Below, piece by piece: positions 14,978 to 22,962 of a stretch of 32,056 bases of DNA; positions within the stretch are counted from its first letter, which is position 1; each line of letters opens with the position of its first letter. The stretch lies in NCBI GenBank assembly GCA_017546205.1, contig JAFYXJ010000017.1:1-32056 (forward strand), read 5' to 3'. Made by a program: the position numbers and the translations under genes. The notes under the pieces were generated by a model. That model had not been told where the DNA came from. It saw only the letters and a list, made by a program, of their open reading frames with translations, and made no database searches. This DNA is from Clostridia bacterium. Lineage in GTDB: Bacteria; Bacillota; Clostridia; Monoglobales; Monoglobaceae.

Positions 14978-15007
14978 TTGCATTCACTCCTTCTGATATA
15001 GACGCCA

Positions 15008-15038
15008 AAACGCAGTTCTCAAGCAGAGAACTGCGTTT
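15008..15038 (-). terminator. Hairpin after jag
   Basis: A 13-bp perfect stem (AAACGCAGTTCTC and complement) with a 5-nt loop begins 5 nt after the jag stop. Only four T residues follow in the minus direction, so termination may be partial, allowing readthrough into typA. Confidence 0.6.
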
Positions 15039-15042
15039 CCTG

Positions 15043-15948
15043 TTATTCTGCTTCGTCAGCGGGCGCAACCACAATCTTGCGGTTGGGCTCTTCTCCTACG
15101 CTGTAGGTTTTTACTTTGTTGCTTCCCTGCAATGCAGAATGGATAATTCTGCGTTCGTTGGGAGACATGGGTTCCAGTGTAGCTGCCTTTTTGTCACGGA
15201 GCACTTTCCTCTCCAGGCTCTTTGCCAGTTTTACCAGAGTTTCCTCTCTCTTTGCACGGTAACCCTCGGTGTCAACATTCACCTTGATATAAGAATTCTT
15301 TTCCTTATTCACATACAAACTGGTCAGATACTGTACTGCATCCAGCGTATCGCCACGTTTGCCGATCAACAGACCCATTCTGGAACCGGAAACGGTCACA
15401 TCCACAGATTCACCGCCGTTAACGACAGCAACCTCTGCATCTGCAAGACCCATTTTGTGCACCAGTTCGGTTGCAAAATACTCTGCATCCTTTAAAGATT
15501 GTTCAGTAACATCTCTCTTTTTGCCTGCGTACTTGTCTTTCTTGACAGCCGGCTCCGGTTGAGAAACAGGTGCATCCTTTGTCTCCTCTTTGATTTCAGG
15601 CTTAACCTCTTTTTTCGGCGCTTTTTCTTTCTTTTTGCGTCCGTCCGGACCCACATGGTCCTTAAACTCCGGATCCTGCTTGGGAGCATAAGGATTTTCA
15701 CCGTTCTGCAACTGTGCGGAACGGGCACGATCTTCAGCGATCTTGCGGAGTCTTTCCTCTTCCTCTGCCTCTTTGGTAATCCACGCAGAAATAATAACCT
15801 CTCTGCCCAGAAGCAGTCCCATCAGACCTTTACCAACCTCACGCTCAACCTCATAAGAAAGTTCTTCTACCGGAACGCCGAACTCCTCAGCCGCCAGTTT
15901 CAATGCCTCTTCCTTATTTTTTGCGTTTTTTTCGATTTTTCTTAACAT
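15043..15948 (-). CDS. jag: RNA-binding protein Jag/KhpB (Jag_N-KH-R3H)
   Basis: Jag (KhpB) is an RNA-binding protein that works with KhpA in cell elongation and division. The 301-aa protein has a Jag_N domain (~2-52: KNKEEALKLAAEEFGV...GLLLGR) and a long charged linker (~60-150, Lys/Glu/Pro-rich and probably disordered). A KH-like domain follows (~155-225, with GLLIGKRGDTLDAVQYL containing the GxxG loop). It ends with an R3H domain (~230-295, LEPMSPNERRIIHSAL). ATG 15948 follows GGGAG at 8 nt; a TTG 18 nt upstream would add six residues and lacks a site. It overlaps the yidC 3' end by 35 nt, the classic yidC-jag coupling, and is followed by a hairpin. Confidence 0.95.
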   Translation of the reverse strand: MLRKIEKNAKNKEEALKLAAEEFGVPVEELSYEVEREVGKGLMGLLLGREVIISAWITKEAEEEERLRKIAEDRARSAQLQNGENPYAPKQDPEFKDHVGPDGRKKKEKAPKKEVKPEIKEETKDAPVSQPEPAVKKDKYAGKKRDVTEQSLKDAEYFATELVHKMGLADAEVAVVNGGESVDVTVSGSRMGLLIGKRGDTLDAVQYLTSLYVNKEKNSYIKVNVDTEGYRAKREETLVKLAKSLERKVLRDKKAATLEPMSPNERRIIHSALQGSNKVKTYSVGEEPNRKIVVAPADEAE

Positions 15949-16942
15949 TAACAATCTCCCCTTCAACTTGTTCTTCCGTCAAATCTACATGAATCACTTT
16001 ATTCAAAACTACCTGCTGTACCATCTGCAAAAGGTTGCTTGCAACCCAGTAAAGACCTACCGCCGCCGGCAAACTGAATGCAAACCATGCGGAAATAAAT
16101 GGCATAAACAGGTTCATAGATTTCATAGGATTGGGTGCTTCTTCCCCATTGGCATTCTTTTGCGGTGCCTGCTGGGGCTGCATGGATTGAGAAATCTTCA
16201 TAGATGCATACGAAGACACACCAGACAAAATTGGAATCAACCAAAGCAACATGGTGTCAAAGGCCAACCCTTGTGCAGAACCGAACAAAAATCCAGTCAA
16301 AGCACCAAGGCTGGGAGTCTGGGACAGATCCATGCCCAAAAATCCAAAGTTGATAACCTCATAGGTATTGCCGCTTCCGGTAATCCAATGATTCTGCATG
16401 ATGGCACCGTTGGTTTCCAAGAATCTGGCAATGGGAATCTCCATTTCCTTAAACATCTTGTAACCGGATTCTGCCAACTTATCCAAAGAATCAACCCGAA
16501 CCGCAGAAAGGAGATTTGCAATAGCGTCAGGATTACTCTCGCTCCACTCCTTCAGCGCGTTGATAATCCGCCAGAATTCATCTTCCGGAACACCCATCAA
16601 ATAAGTAATGGGACGTTTTACTACCCAATACAAAGACAACAGAATGGGAAGCTGAATCAAAAGAGGCAGACAACCACTCATGGGGTTTACATGATATTTC
16701 TGGTAAACCTTCATGGTTTCCATACTCTGCTTTTCTTTATCGTTTGCATACTTCTGCTGAATTTCGTTCAGCAGCGGCTGCAGTTTCTGCATCATCATCA
16801 TGGAACGCTGCTGTTTCACGGTGAGAGGAAGCAGAATCAACTTAATTAATACAGTAAACAAAATAATCGCCAAACCATAGCTTCCGGTCAGCGTATCACA
16901 CAATTTTAAAATCCAACCCAGGCCTTGCATGAGAATATTCAT
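15914..16942 (-). CDS. yidC: Membrane protein insertase YidC
   Basis: YidC inserts and folds membrane proteins, alone or with SecYEG. The 342-aa protein has the conserved core: a helix at ~20-45 (GLAIILFTVLIKLILLPLTVKQQ), a helical hairpin KLQPLLNEIQQKYANDKEKQ, a second helix MSGCLPLLIQLPILLSLYWVV, and two C-terminal helices (~225-245 and ~285-315, PFISAWFAFSLPAAVGLYWVASNLLQM). It ends in a very basic tail. A loop of ~100 residues between the second and third core helices is longer than in many Gram-positive YidC. There is no lipoprotein cysteine at the N-terminus. ATG 16942 has AGGAGG upstream. It lies between yidD and jag, the standard order near the origin. Confidence 0.95.
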   Translation of the reverse strand: MNILMQGLGWILKLCDTLTGSYGLAIILFTVLIKLILLPLTVKQQRSMMMMQKLQPLLNEIQQKYANDKEKQSMETMKVYQKYHVNPMSGCLPLLIQLPILLSLYWVVKRPITYLMGVPEDEFWRIINALKEWSESNPDAIANLLSAVRVDSLDKLAESGYKMFKEMEIPIARFLETNGAIMQNHWITGSGNTYEVINFGFLGMDLSQTPSLGALTGFLFGSAQGLAFDTMLLWLIPILSGVSSYASMKISQSMQPQQAPQKNANGEEAPNPMKSMNLFMPFISAWFAFSLPAAVGLYWVASNLLQMVQQVVLNKVIHVDLTEEQVEGEIVNVKKNRKKRKK

Positions 16943-16971
16943 GGCGTTTCCTCCTTTGTGGGTCTCAATAT

Positions 16972-17178
16972 TTACGGAAAGTCAATTCCTCCCGGATGCA
17001 GCGGATTGCATCGCAGAATCCGCCAAACGGCTTTTCCTGTTCCCCGAAATGCGCCATATTTCCGAATGGCTAAAATGGCATATTCTGAACAAGTGGGATA
17101 GAACCGACAACAGGGTTTTTTAAGCGGGGAAATCCGCTTCTGATACCCTTGAATCAGACGAATCAACAGGTTTTTCAT
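16972..17178 (-). CDS. yidD: Membrane protein insertion efficiency factor YidD
   Basis: YidD is a small membrane-associated protein that helps YidC-dependent insertion. The 68-aa product has the family pattern [42 protein letters not shown]...[13 protein letters not shown], with three conserved cysteines in CCRFYPTC and another in RCNP. ATG 17178 lies inside the rnpA 3' end (59-nt overlap). A longer 80-aa reading from 17214 would add unrelated residues shared with rnpA and is less likely. Its stop lies 29 nt before the yidC start. Confidence 0.94.
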   Translation of the reverse strand: MKNLLIRLIQGYQKRISPLKKPCCRFYPTCSEYAILAIRKYGAFRGTGKAVWRILRCNPLHPGGIDFP

Positions 17179-17509
17179 GATTCCACATCCCCAGTTTTTC
17201 CATGGCCGTTCCAAAATCTTTCCGCATTTTTTCAGCCGGAGCTGTCACCGTATAGCTGCGTGCAACCACGCAAACATCCATACCCGCTTTCAGGTTCGGC
17301 AGGGAGATGCGAAACAACTCCCGAATTCGCCGTTTGGCACGGTTTCTCTCCACCGCACCGCCGACTTTCTTTCCGGTGGTAATCCCCAAACGAGTCACCG
17401 GTAATCGGTTTTCAGAAACATAAACCACCATAGTAGGCGCAACAAAAGACCGTCCCTTACGGTAAAGCCGCTGAAACTGTCCGTTGCGAGTCAAACTGAT
17501 TATCTTCAT
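17120..17509 (-). CDS. rnpA: Ribonuclease P protein component
   Basis: RnpA is the protein subunit of RNase P and helps the catalytic RNA bind pre-tRNA 5' leaders. The 129-aa protein begins with an aromatic-rich segment ([14 protein letters not shown]) and carries the RNR motif [16 protein letters not shown] (~52-67), the main RNA-contact helix. The last ~20 residues (after KLGMW) are an extension that coincides with the overlap with yidD. ATG 17509 begins the family-typical M-K-I-I-S-L-T-R. It follows rpmH after 159 nt that contain a terminator-like attenuator. Confidence 0.95.
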   Translation of the reverse strand: MKIISLTRNGQFQRLYRKGRSFVAPTMVVYVSENRLPVTRLGITTGKKVGGAVERNRAKRRIRELFRISLPNLKAGMDVCVVARSYTVTAPAEKMRKDFGTAMEKLGMWNHEKPVDSSDSRVSEADFPA

Positions 17510-17543
17510 AAATACCCCTTATCTTTCTGTGCAAATAGACAAA

Positions 17544-17562
17544 AAGACGCCTGGGGCGTCTT
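17544..17562 (-). terminator. Attenuator-like hairpin between rpmH and rnpA
   Basis: A perfect 8-bp stem (AAGACGCC/GGCGTCTT) with a 3-nt loop is followed on the minus strand by TTTTTG. It lies in the 159-nt rpmH-rnpA gap, 35 nt before the rnpA start. It is probably a partial terminator that keeps rnpA expression below that of L34. A second small stem (TGTCG/CGACA) lies just upstream near 17570-17585. Confidence 0.6.
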
Positions 17563-17668
17563 CCGGACTGTCGAAAAAACGACAACTTCAATTTCGGGTT
17601 CCGAATTGCGGCAGACAACCACGCATTGGCACCTGCATCACAGTCAGGCATAGTCTGGCCAACTCTTC

Positions 17669-17803
17669 TTATGCAGCCAGTTTCTTTCTGCCTTTCAATC
17701 TTCTTCTTGCCAAAACCTTGCGGCCGTTCTTGGAACTCATTCTCTTTCTGAATCCGTGTTCCTTTGCGCGCTGTCTTTTCTTAGGCTGATAAGTTCTCAG
17801 CAT
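17669..17803 (-). CDS. rpmH: Ribosomal protein bL34
   Basis: This 44-aa basic protein reads [18 protein letters not shown] and continues with [17 protein letters not shown], then a Lys/Arg-rich tail ending KKLAA. This is the full bL34 pattern at the exact family length. L34 binds 23S rRNA in the large subunit. ATG 17803 follows GAAGGAGGG with ideal spacing, and a consensus promoter lies ~60 nt upstream. It heads the rpmH-rnpA-yidD-yidC-jag unit, divergent from dnaA. Confidence 0.97.
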   Translation of the reverse strand: MLRTYQPKKRQRAKEHGFRKRMSSKNGRKVLARRRLKGRKKLAA

Positions 17804-17860
17804 TGCTATCCCTCCTTCGAATCATATGTCTAAATTCTAAATCACAAGAAAATCTGTATT

Positions 17861-17889
17861 ATTTTATCACGAGAACCTCTTCTTGTCAA
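17861..17889 (-). promoter_or_regulatory. rpmH promoter
   Basis: On the minus strand, consensus TTGACA (17884-17889) and TAAAAT (17861-17866) are 17 bp apart. Confidence 0.85.
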
Positions 17890-18033
17890 CCCCCTTTTCC
17901 TTTAAAAAAATTTTTTTATCTTTTTTTTCAAAGAAAATCAAATATCTTGTTATGGAAAAAAGGTTCACCCACCACATTTTGTAACTTCTCCCAAAAACAA
18001 ATTTTTTTGGAAAATTTTCTTGCTTTTTGGGTG

Positions 18034-18061
18034 TTGAAATTTCAAAAAGATATGTTATAAT
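18034..18061 (+). promoter_or_regulatory. dnaA promoter
   Basis: TTGAAA (18034-18039) and TATAAT (18056-18061) are 16 bp apart, giving a dnaA leader of about 130 nt. Confidence 0.8.
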
Positions 18062-18166
18062 GTAATCAAATTGTAACATCTTTTATAAGAAATATGCGGA
18101 TAATTAGGGGAATGCTCCGAATGCCCCTATTCTTTTTCACACTTTTTTTACAGAGAGTTTCGATGA

Positions 18167-18178
18167 ACTATCGATAGT
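18167..18178. promoter_or_regulatory. 12-bp palindrome before the dnaA ribosome-binding site
   Basis: ACTATCGATAGT is a perfect palindrome a few nt upstream of the GGAGG of dnaA. It could be an operator or part of an RNA fold. No known regulator is assigned. Confidence 0.35.
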
Positions 18179-18195
18179 ACCTGGAGGAATTTACC

Positions 18196-19509
18196 ATGGA
18201 AGAACTTACTAAAATATGGAATGTTGTGCTAAGCGATTTAGCACAAGAAATTTCCGGTGTATCTTTTGATACCTGGATTAAACCCATCAAGCCGTTAGCC
18301 CTGACGGAAACCTCCATCCGTCTTGCAGTTCCCGGCGACCTAAACAGAACCATGATTATGACCAAATTCCGGTCTATGCTGGAAAGCAGTATTGCTATTG
18401 CGGCCGGACGCAGTTATGAATTGGATGTTGTATCCGAGGCTCCTTCCGGTGACCCGGTTCTTGCCGGAGACCCCATCCGTCAGGAAAGCACCTTAAATCC
18501 CCGCTACACATTTGAAAGTTTTGTTGTGGGCAACAACAGCAATCTTGCCCACGCGGCATGTCTGGGTGTTGCAGAGTCTCCTTCTCCCAAATATAACCCT
18601 CTTTTCCTCTATGGGGGAAGCGGATTGGGAAAGACCCACCTTCTGCAGGCAATCGGCAATTACTACTTAAAGAATTATCCTAATAAAAAAGTGTTGTATA
18701 CCACCAGTGAAAAATTTACATACGAACTGGTTACTGCAATCCGGGAAAAAACCAATCAGGATTTCCGCACCAAGCACCGGACTGTGGATTTGCTCCTTTT
18801 GGACGATGTACAATTCCTTGCAACCAAGGAACTTGCACAGGAGGAATTTTTCCATACCTTTAACACCCTGTATGATGCAGGAAAACAAATTGTCCTTACA
18901 TCCGACCGCCTCCCCTCTGAGACGCCGCATCTGGCAGACCGGTTGAAGAGCCGTTTCCAGATGGGATTGATTGCGGATATTCAACCGCCCGATTATGAAA
19001 CCCGACTGGCAATTCTCCGTTCTAAGATTGAAGAAGAATATTTTACTTTTGATGAAGAAATTGTAGAATACGTTGCCAACAACATCAAATCCAATGTACG
19101 GGATCTGGAAGGTGCTGTAAAACGGATTCTGGCATACGCCGGCATTGAACGCACCAACACCATTTCTCTGGAACTTGCACAGAAGGCGTTGAAAGAAATT
19201 CTGCATTCACTTCCTCAGCGGAACGTCACCGTAGAGGTTATCATTGACGAGGTGGAGAAATACTTCCGTCTCCCCTCCGGTTCTCTGGCATCTAAACGGC
19301 GTTCCAATGATGTGGCATCTCCCCGTCATATCGCCATGTATCTCTCCCGTGAGATTCTGGATGAATCTTTTACCAAAATCGGTTCTGAATTTAACCGTGA
19401 CCATTCTACCGTTATGGTGGCCATCAAAAAAGTAAAAGAAAATTTAGGAAATGACACCGAACTTTCCGGCACCATTCAAGATCTGGTAGATAATATCAAG
19501 AAAAACTAG
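18196..19509 (+). CDS. dnaA: Chromosomal replication initiator DnaA
   Basis: DnaA binds the origin, oligomerises with ATP and melts DNA. The 437-aa protein has domain I (1-~80, W8 and the SFDTWIKP segment), a very short linker, and AAA+ domain III with Walker A GGSGLGKT (140-147) and Walker B LLLLDD (199-204). An arginine-finger region (SRFQMGL) follows, then a domain IV helix-turn-helix (~345-437, SPRHIAMYLSREIL). The DNA-recognition signature, normally FGGRDHTTV followed by xHA, reads FNRDHSTVMVA (399-409). It is one residue shorter, and the final conserved His is replaced by Val. The ATG follows GGAGG. It heads the operon with mnmE 10 nt downstream, and dnaN is not next to it. Confidence 0.97.
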   Translation: MEELTKIWNVVLSDLAQEISGVSFDTWIKPIKPLALTETSIRLAVPGDLNRTMIMTKFRSMLESSIAIAAGRSYELDVVSEAPSGDPVLAGDPIRQESTLNPRYTFESFVVGNNSNLAHAACLGVAESPSPKYNPLFLYGGSGLGKTHLLQAIGNYYLKNYPNKKVLYTTSEKFTYELVTAIREKTNQDFRTKHRTVDLLLLDDVQFLATKELAQEEFFHTFNTLYDAGKQIVLTSDRLPSETPHLADRLKSRFQMGLIADIQPPDYETRLAILRSKIEEEYFTFDEEIVEYVANNIKSNVRDLEGAVKRILAYAGIERTNTISLELAQKALKEILHSLPQRNVTVEVIIDEVEKYFRLPSGSLASKRRSNDVASPRHIAMYLSREILDESFTKIGSEFNRDHSTVMVAIKKVKENLGNDTELSGTIQDLVDNIKKN

Positions 19510-19519
19510 AGGCCTTTTT

Positions 19520-20923
19520 ATGAAATTACATGATACCATTGCTGCAATCGCCACCCCTATCGGTTCGGGTGGCATTGCCATTTTACGATTGAGCGGCGAC
19601 CAGTCAGAATCCATTGCCCAACAGCTGGCAACGCCCCTAAACGGCAACCCTCTTTCCCAGTTGGAAAGCCACAAACTGACTCTCTGCACTGTGCATGAGG
19701 GCGGCAATCCGGAAAAACCTATTGACCGTGCTCTGGTGGTTGTTATGCGCTCCCCCCGCTCCTTTACCGGAGAAACAGTGGTAGAGTTCCATTGCCACGG
19801 CGGATTCTTTGCTGCCGGACGCATTCTGGAAGAACTGTTGCAAAACGGTGCCCGGATGGCAGAGGGCGGCGAGTTTACCCGTCGTGCTTTTCTTAATGGG
19901 AAAACTGATCTGACCGGTGCAGAGGCAACCATGGACATCATTGACGCCCACTCATCCCTCGGCCTTGGAAATGCAGTTCGTTCCTTGAACGGGCAACTTG
20001 CCGATGCCATCAACAAGATTCGAGAGCAAGTCATTGCTGTTACTTCCCATATTTCTGCAGCAGCAGATTATCCGGAAGAGGTGGAAACGCCGGAGCCGGA
20101 AGTCATTGCAAAACAGTTTTCTGAAATTCGGCAAGGCATTGACGCTCTTCTGGGAAGTTTTGATACCGGACGCATTTTGAAGGAAGGCATTACTACCGTC
20201 ATTGTGGGACGCCCCAATGTAGGAAAATCCTCTCTCCTTAACGCCATGTCCGGAACCGACCGCGCCATTGTTACCAATATCCCCGGCACCACTCGGGATG
20301 TGATTGAAGAACATCTGCATCTGGGAGGTGTATCTTTGCGACTTCTGGATACTGCCGGCATCCGCAATCATGAGGAAGCCGACGAGGTGGAACGATTGGG
20401 GATTGACCGCACTATGGAACAAGTCAAAGATGCGGATTTGTGTTTATTGATGATAGACGCAACCCAGCCCATTTGCGAGGAAGACCAGCGGATTGCCGCA
20501 TCTCTGCAAGGAAAACAAACGTTGGTGCTCCTAAACAAAACCGACCTATCCTCGTCTGTTACCGCCCAAATGGTGGCGAAAACACTCTCCATGCCCATAG
20601 ACGGGGTTTTATGTACCGCAACTCCAAAGGAAGGCCCTCCCCAAGGTTTGCAGGCGTTGGAAAACGCCATCTCCGCCCTGTTCCTCGACGGAAAGGTACA
20701 GCCCGGTCAGGTTTACCTGAGTAACACCCGGCAACGGGATTCCCTTTTAAAAGCAAGGGATGCCCTGTCCCGCGCCACCGAGGCATTGGAATCGGACATG
20801 CCTTACGACTTACTGTATGTGGATTTGGAAGATGTTCTGTCTGCACTGGGAGAAGTCACCGGCGTGACCATACAAGAAGAAATCATTGACCAAGTATTCT
20901 CACGCTTCTGCGTGGGAAAATAA
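19520..20923 (+). CDS. mnmE: tRNA modification GTPase MnmE
   Basis: MnmE, with MnmG, installs the carboxymethylaminomethyl group on U34 of tRNAs. The 467-aa protein has an N-terminal tetrahydrofolate-binding domain (1-~120), a helical domain, and an inserted Ras-like G domain: G1 GRPNVGKSS (230-238), the GTTRD loop, DTAG and NKTD. It ends in the diagnostic C-terminal motif CVGK (464-467). In most Firmicutes it sits downstream of jag and next to mnmG; here it has moved behind dnaA (10-nt gap), and mnmG is not in the window. The ATG has a weak site (AGAGG). Confidence 0.96.
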   Translation: MKLHDTIAAIATPIGSGGIAILRLSGDQSESIAQQLATPLNGNPLSQLESHKLTLCTVHEGGNPEKPIDRALVVVMRSPRSFTGETVVEFHCHGGFFAAGRILEELLQNGARMAEGGEFTRRAFLNGKTDLTGAEATMDIIDAHSSLGLGNAVRSLNGQLADAINKIREQVIAVTSHISAAADYPEEVETPEPEVIAKQFSEIRQGIDALLGSFDTGRILKEGITTVIVGRPNVGKSSLLNAMSGTDRAIVTNIPGTTRDVIEEHLHLGGVSLRLLDTAGIRNHEEADEVERLGIDRTMEQVKDADLCLLMIDATQPICEEDQRIAASLQGKQTLVLLNKTDLSSSVTAQMVAKTLSMPIDGVLCTATPKEGPPQGLQALENAISALFLDGKVQPGQVYLSNTRQRDSLLKARDALSRATEALESDMPYDLLYVDLEDVLSALGEVTGVTIQEEIIDQVFSRFCVGK

Positions 20924-20950
20924 TCTTAACCCGAATGGAGGTGACCCACT

Positions 20951-21931
20951 GTGCAACAGTTTTCAATTCCTTTCTCCTTTGCGGAAAAACATATTCGGTT
21001 TTCCAACCCCGAATATCTTAGACTTTATATGTACCTTTCTTATCAGGTAGCAAAAACCGGTTGTTTCCCCAAAACGGAGCAACTTGCCCGAGAACTTGAC
21101 ATGTCACAGGAACGGGTCCTCTTTATTATGGATTTCTGGGTCAGTCAGGGCGAACTGATTTACGATTGTGATGGATACCATTACCCTGACCATGCCGAAA
21201 AATCCGTTTCTTCCGCCCCTGTTTTACTGGAGAAAAAACGTTCTTCCCGCCCCTCCTATTCTATGGCAGAAATTGACGCCGTTTCCGCGAGCAACAAATC
21301 GGTGTCGGGTCTGTTTTATCAGGCGGAAACCGTACTACATAAAATACTGACTCCATCAGATATGGAAATGCTGTATTCCTTTATTGATTGGCTAGGTCTT
21401 CCGGTGGAGGTTATCACCATGCTTCTTTCCTACGCCGCAAAGCGTGGAAAGACCAACCGCCGTTATCTGGAAACTGTTGCCATTGACTGGGCAGAACGGG
21501 GCATTGATTCCTTTGAGGCGGCAGAGGCACATGTTATGGTCCTGGAAAACGCCGACAGCGTGGAAAAGGAAATCCGGAACATTCTTGGTATTTACGATCG
21601 AGCGTTGTCTGCAACTGAAAAGAAGTATTTGAAACTCTGGAGCGAAAACGATCGCATTTCTACCGAGTTAATCGCCCTGGCCTATGATCGTACCGTTACC
21701 AACACCGGAAAGTTAAGTTGGGCATACATGAACAAAATTCTGGAAAGCTGGGTGGATGCCGGCTATACCACAACTGAACAGGTTCAGCAAGGGGAAGTCC
21801 ACGGAAAGCCTATTTCCAAAGAACCTTTACCAAGAAAAAGTCCGTTTAATAATTATCAGGACGCCAACGCCAACGACTATTCCGGATTGGAAGCAAAAAT
21901 CTTGGATCTTATACTGGATGAGGAGGAATAA
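20951..21931 (+). CDS. DnaD-like replication protein
   Basis: DnaD proteins link DnaA and origin remodelling to helicase loading in Firmicutes. The 326-aa protein starts at GTG 20951, with GGAGGTG 9 nt upstream. The N-terminal part (1-~75) is winged-helix-like (TEQLARELDMSQERVLFIMDFWVSQGEL). Two DnaD C-terminal-type domains follow, at ~130-200 (IDWLGLPVEVITMLLSYAAKRGK, YLETVAIDWAERGI) and ~225-285 (ISTELIALAYDRTV, YMNKILESWVDAGY). An Asn/Asp-rich tail ends in acidic residues. The helicase-loader-like gene starts 2 nt after its stop, consistent with a shared role. It is more like the two-domain Clostridial DnaD/DnaB family than B. subtilis DnaD; the exact orthology is not settled. Confidence 0.88.
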   Translation: MQQFSIPFSFAEKHIRFSNPEYLRLYMYLSYQVAKTGCFPKTEQLARELDMSQERVLFIMDFWVSQGELIYDCDGYHYPDHAEKSVSSAPVLLEKKRSSRPSYSMAEIDAVSASNKSVSGLFYQAETVLHKILTPSDMEMLYSFIDWLGLPVEVITMLLSYAAKRGKTNRRYLETVAIDWAERGIDSFEAAEAHVMVLENADSVEKEIRNILGIYDRALSATEKKYLKLWSENDRISTELIALAYDRTVTNTGKLSWAYMNKILESWVDAGYTTTEQVQQGEVHGKPISKEPLPRKSPFNNYQDANANDYSGLEAKILDLILDEEE

Positions 21932-21933
21932 CC

Positions 21934-22923
21934 ATGGAATCTGCATACACCCAAGCATCGCGGAAACTGCATCAAATTCGCGAAAAAAATCAGTTGGAGC
22001 ATCAGCGGCGTGTGAATGAAGTTCGCTCCTTAAATGAGGATTACTCCCGCATTGAACAAGCCATGGCAATACAAGGTTCCATGATTGCCAAACGGATTCT
22101 TGAGGGCAACAGCACCGTTGATGATATTGCAACCACCATCAAAAAGTTGCAAAAAGAACGTTCGGCACTGTTAAAAGCATTGCATCTGCCGGAAACCTAT
22201 CTGGATGATATCTATTCCTGTAAAGCGTGTCGGGACACCGGATTTACCGAAACCGGAGACCGCTGTCAATGCCTGAAAAAACTGATTGAAGAATCCACCC
22301 TAGCCAATGCTAACCTGACTGATTTTATGGCAGAACAAACCTTTGACCGGTTTGATTTTTCTTTATTTGCCGGTCAGCCTGCCGGAGAAAACGGGCACCA
22401 ACCTCTGGCCTTAATGAAACATGCCTATGAAAAAGGTCTTCAGTTTGCAGAAACCTTTGATACCACTCATGCCAATCTTCTTCTGGTTGGCCCAGCAGGA
22501 ACGGGGAAAACGTTTCTTTCCGGATGCATTGCCAATTATGTGCTGGCAAGAGGAAAAAGCGTCTATTACCAGACTGCATTTACCTTGTTTGATATGCTGG
22601 AAAAACTGAAATTCGGCAAACTCTCCGGAGAAGAACTGGAACAAGCCGAAGGAATATCCCGCTATCTTTACGATGTCGACCTTTTGATTATCGATGATGT
22701 GGGAACCGAGTATGTCAGCGGTTATTCTGCAGCGGCTATGTTCGACCTGATTAACACCCGGCTGATGCGGTCCAAGAGCGTGATTCTTTCTTCCAACCTG
22801 ACACTGCAGGCATTGGAACAAGTATACAGCCATCGGTTGTTCTCCCGTATTATGGGTGGATATACCGTTATTCCTTTTATTGGGAAAGACCTTAGAATGA
22901 AAGATTTGAAATTTGATTTTTAA
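21934..22923 (+). CDS. DnaC/DnaI-like helicase-loader ATPase
   Basis: This 329-aa AAA+ ATPase is expected to load the replicative helicase. Residues 1-~90 are a helical, charged, coiled-coil-like region. Four cysteines in CKAC (96, 99) and CQC (111, 113) form a zinc-site arrangement typical of DnaI. The ATPase domain (~150-329) has Walker A GPAGTGKT (186-193), Walker B LLIIDDVG (~251-258) and a sensor-like SSN before the C-terminal helices. The ATG lies 2 nt after the DnaD-like stop, with its AGGAGG inside that gene, so it is tightly coupled. It closes the dnaA-mnmE-dnaD-like-dnaI operon, which ends in a strong terminator. No dnaB helicase gene is visible. Confidence 0.9.
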   Translation: MESAYTQASRKLHQIREKNQLEHQRRVNEVRSLNEDYSRIEQAMAIQGSMIAKRILEGNSTVDDIATTIKKLQKERSALLKALHLPETYLDDIYSCKACRDTGFTETGDRCQCLKKLIEESTLANANLTDFMAEQTFDRFDFSLFAGQPAGENGHQPLALMKHAYEKGLQFAETFDTTHANLLLVGPAGTGKTFLSGCIANYVLARGKSVYYQTAFTLFDMLEKLKFGKLSGEELEQAEGISRYLYDVDLLIIDDVGTEYVSGYSAAAMFDLINTRLMRSKSVILSSNLTLQALEQVYSHRLFSRIMGGYTVIPFIGKDLRMKDLKFDF

Positions 22924-22928
22924 CACAA

Positions 22929-22960
22929 AAAAAGCAAGGAGCGAAAGTTCCTTGCTTTTT
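22929..22960. terminator. Bidirectional terminator between the dnaA operon and the SLH peptidase
   Basis: A ~12-bp stem (AAAAAGCAAGGA and complement) with a GAAA loop has T runs on both strands and sits between convergent genes. Its stem starts with the same bases as the terminator at 8973-9009. Confidence 0.9.
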
Positions 22961-22962
22961 AT

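Larger units (their letters stand above)
17804..18195. other. rpmH/dnaA divergent intergenic region
   Basis: This 392-nt region contains no ORF. It holds the two divergent promoters and AT-rich homopolymer runs at ~17900-17940 and ~17995-18030. There is one near-consensus DnaA box (TGCGGATAA, 18095-18103, complement TTATCCGCA). It also holds a GGGG/CCCC hairpin with a T-rich flank (18106-18136) in the dnaA leader, and a 12-bp palindrome just before the dnaA ribosome site. I see no cluster of DnaA boxes, so I do not call a classical oriC here. Confidence 0.6.

Noticed and set aside
13130..15001. 623-codon open frame antisense to typA
   Set aside because: TypA on the other strand has every GTPase motif. 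The antisense frame starts inside a terminator hairpin and encodes a Phe/His/Asn-rich meaningless protein.
17457..17651. 64-codon minus-strand frame between rpmH and rnpA
   Set aside because: It overlaps the rnpA start in another frame, spans the attenuator hairpin, and has no ribosome site or recognisable sequence.
17804..18195. Classical oriC next to dnaA
   Set aside because: Only one near-match DnaA box is present and no repeated 9-mer or 13-mer array is visible. Position alone is not enough to call the origin.
8973..22960. GCAAGGA-stem hairpins at 8973 and 22929 as ends of a mobile element
   Set aside because: Each sits between convergent genes with T runs on both sides and behaves as a terminator. 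The genes between are core housekeeping genes with no transposase.
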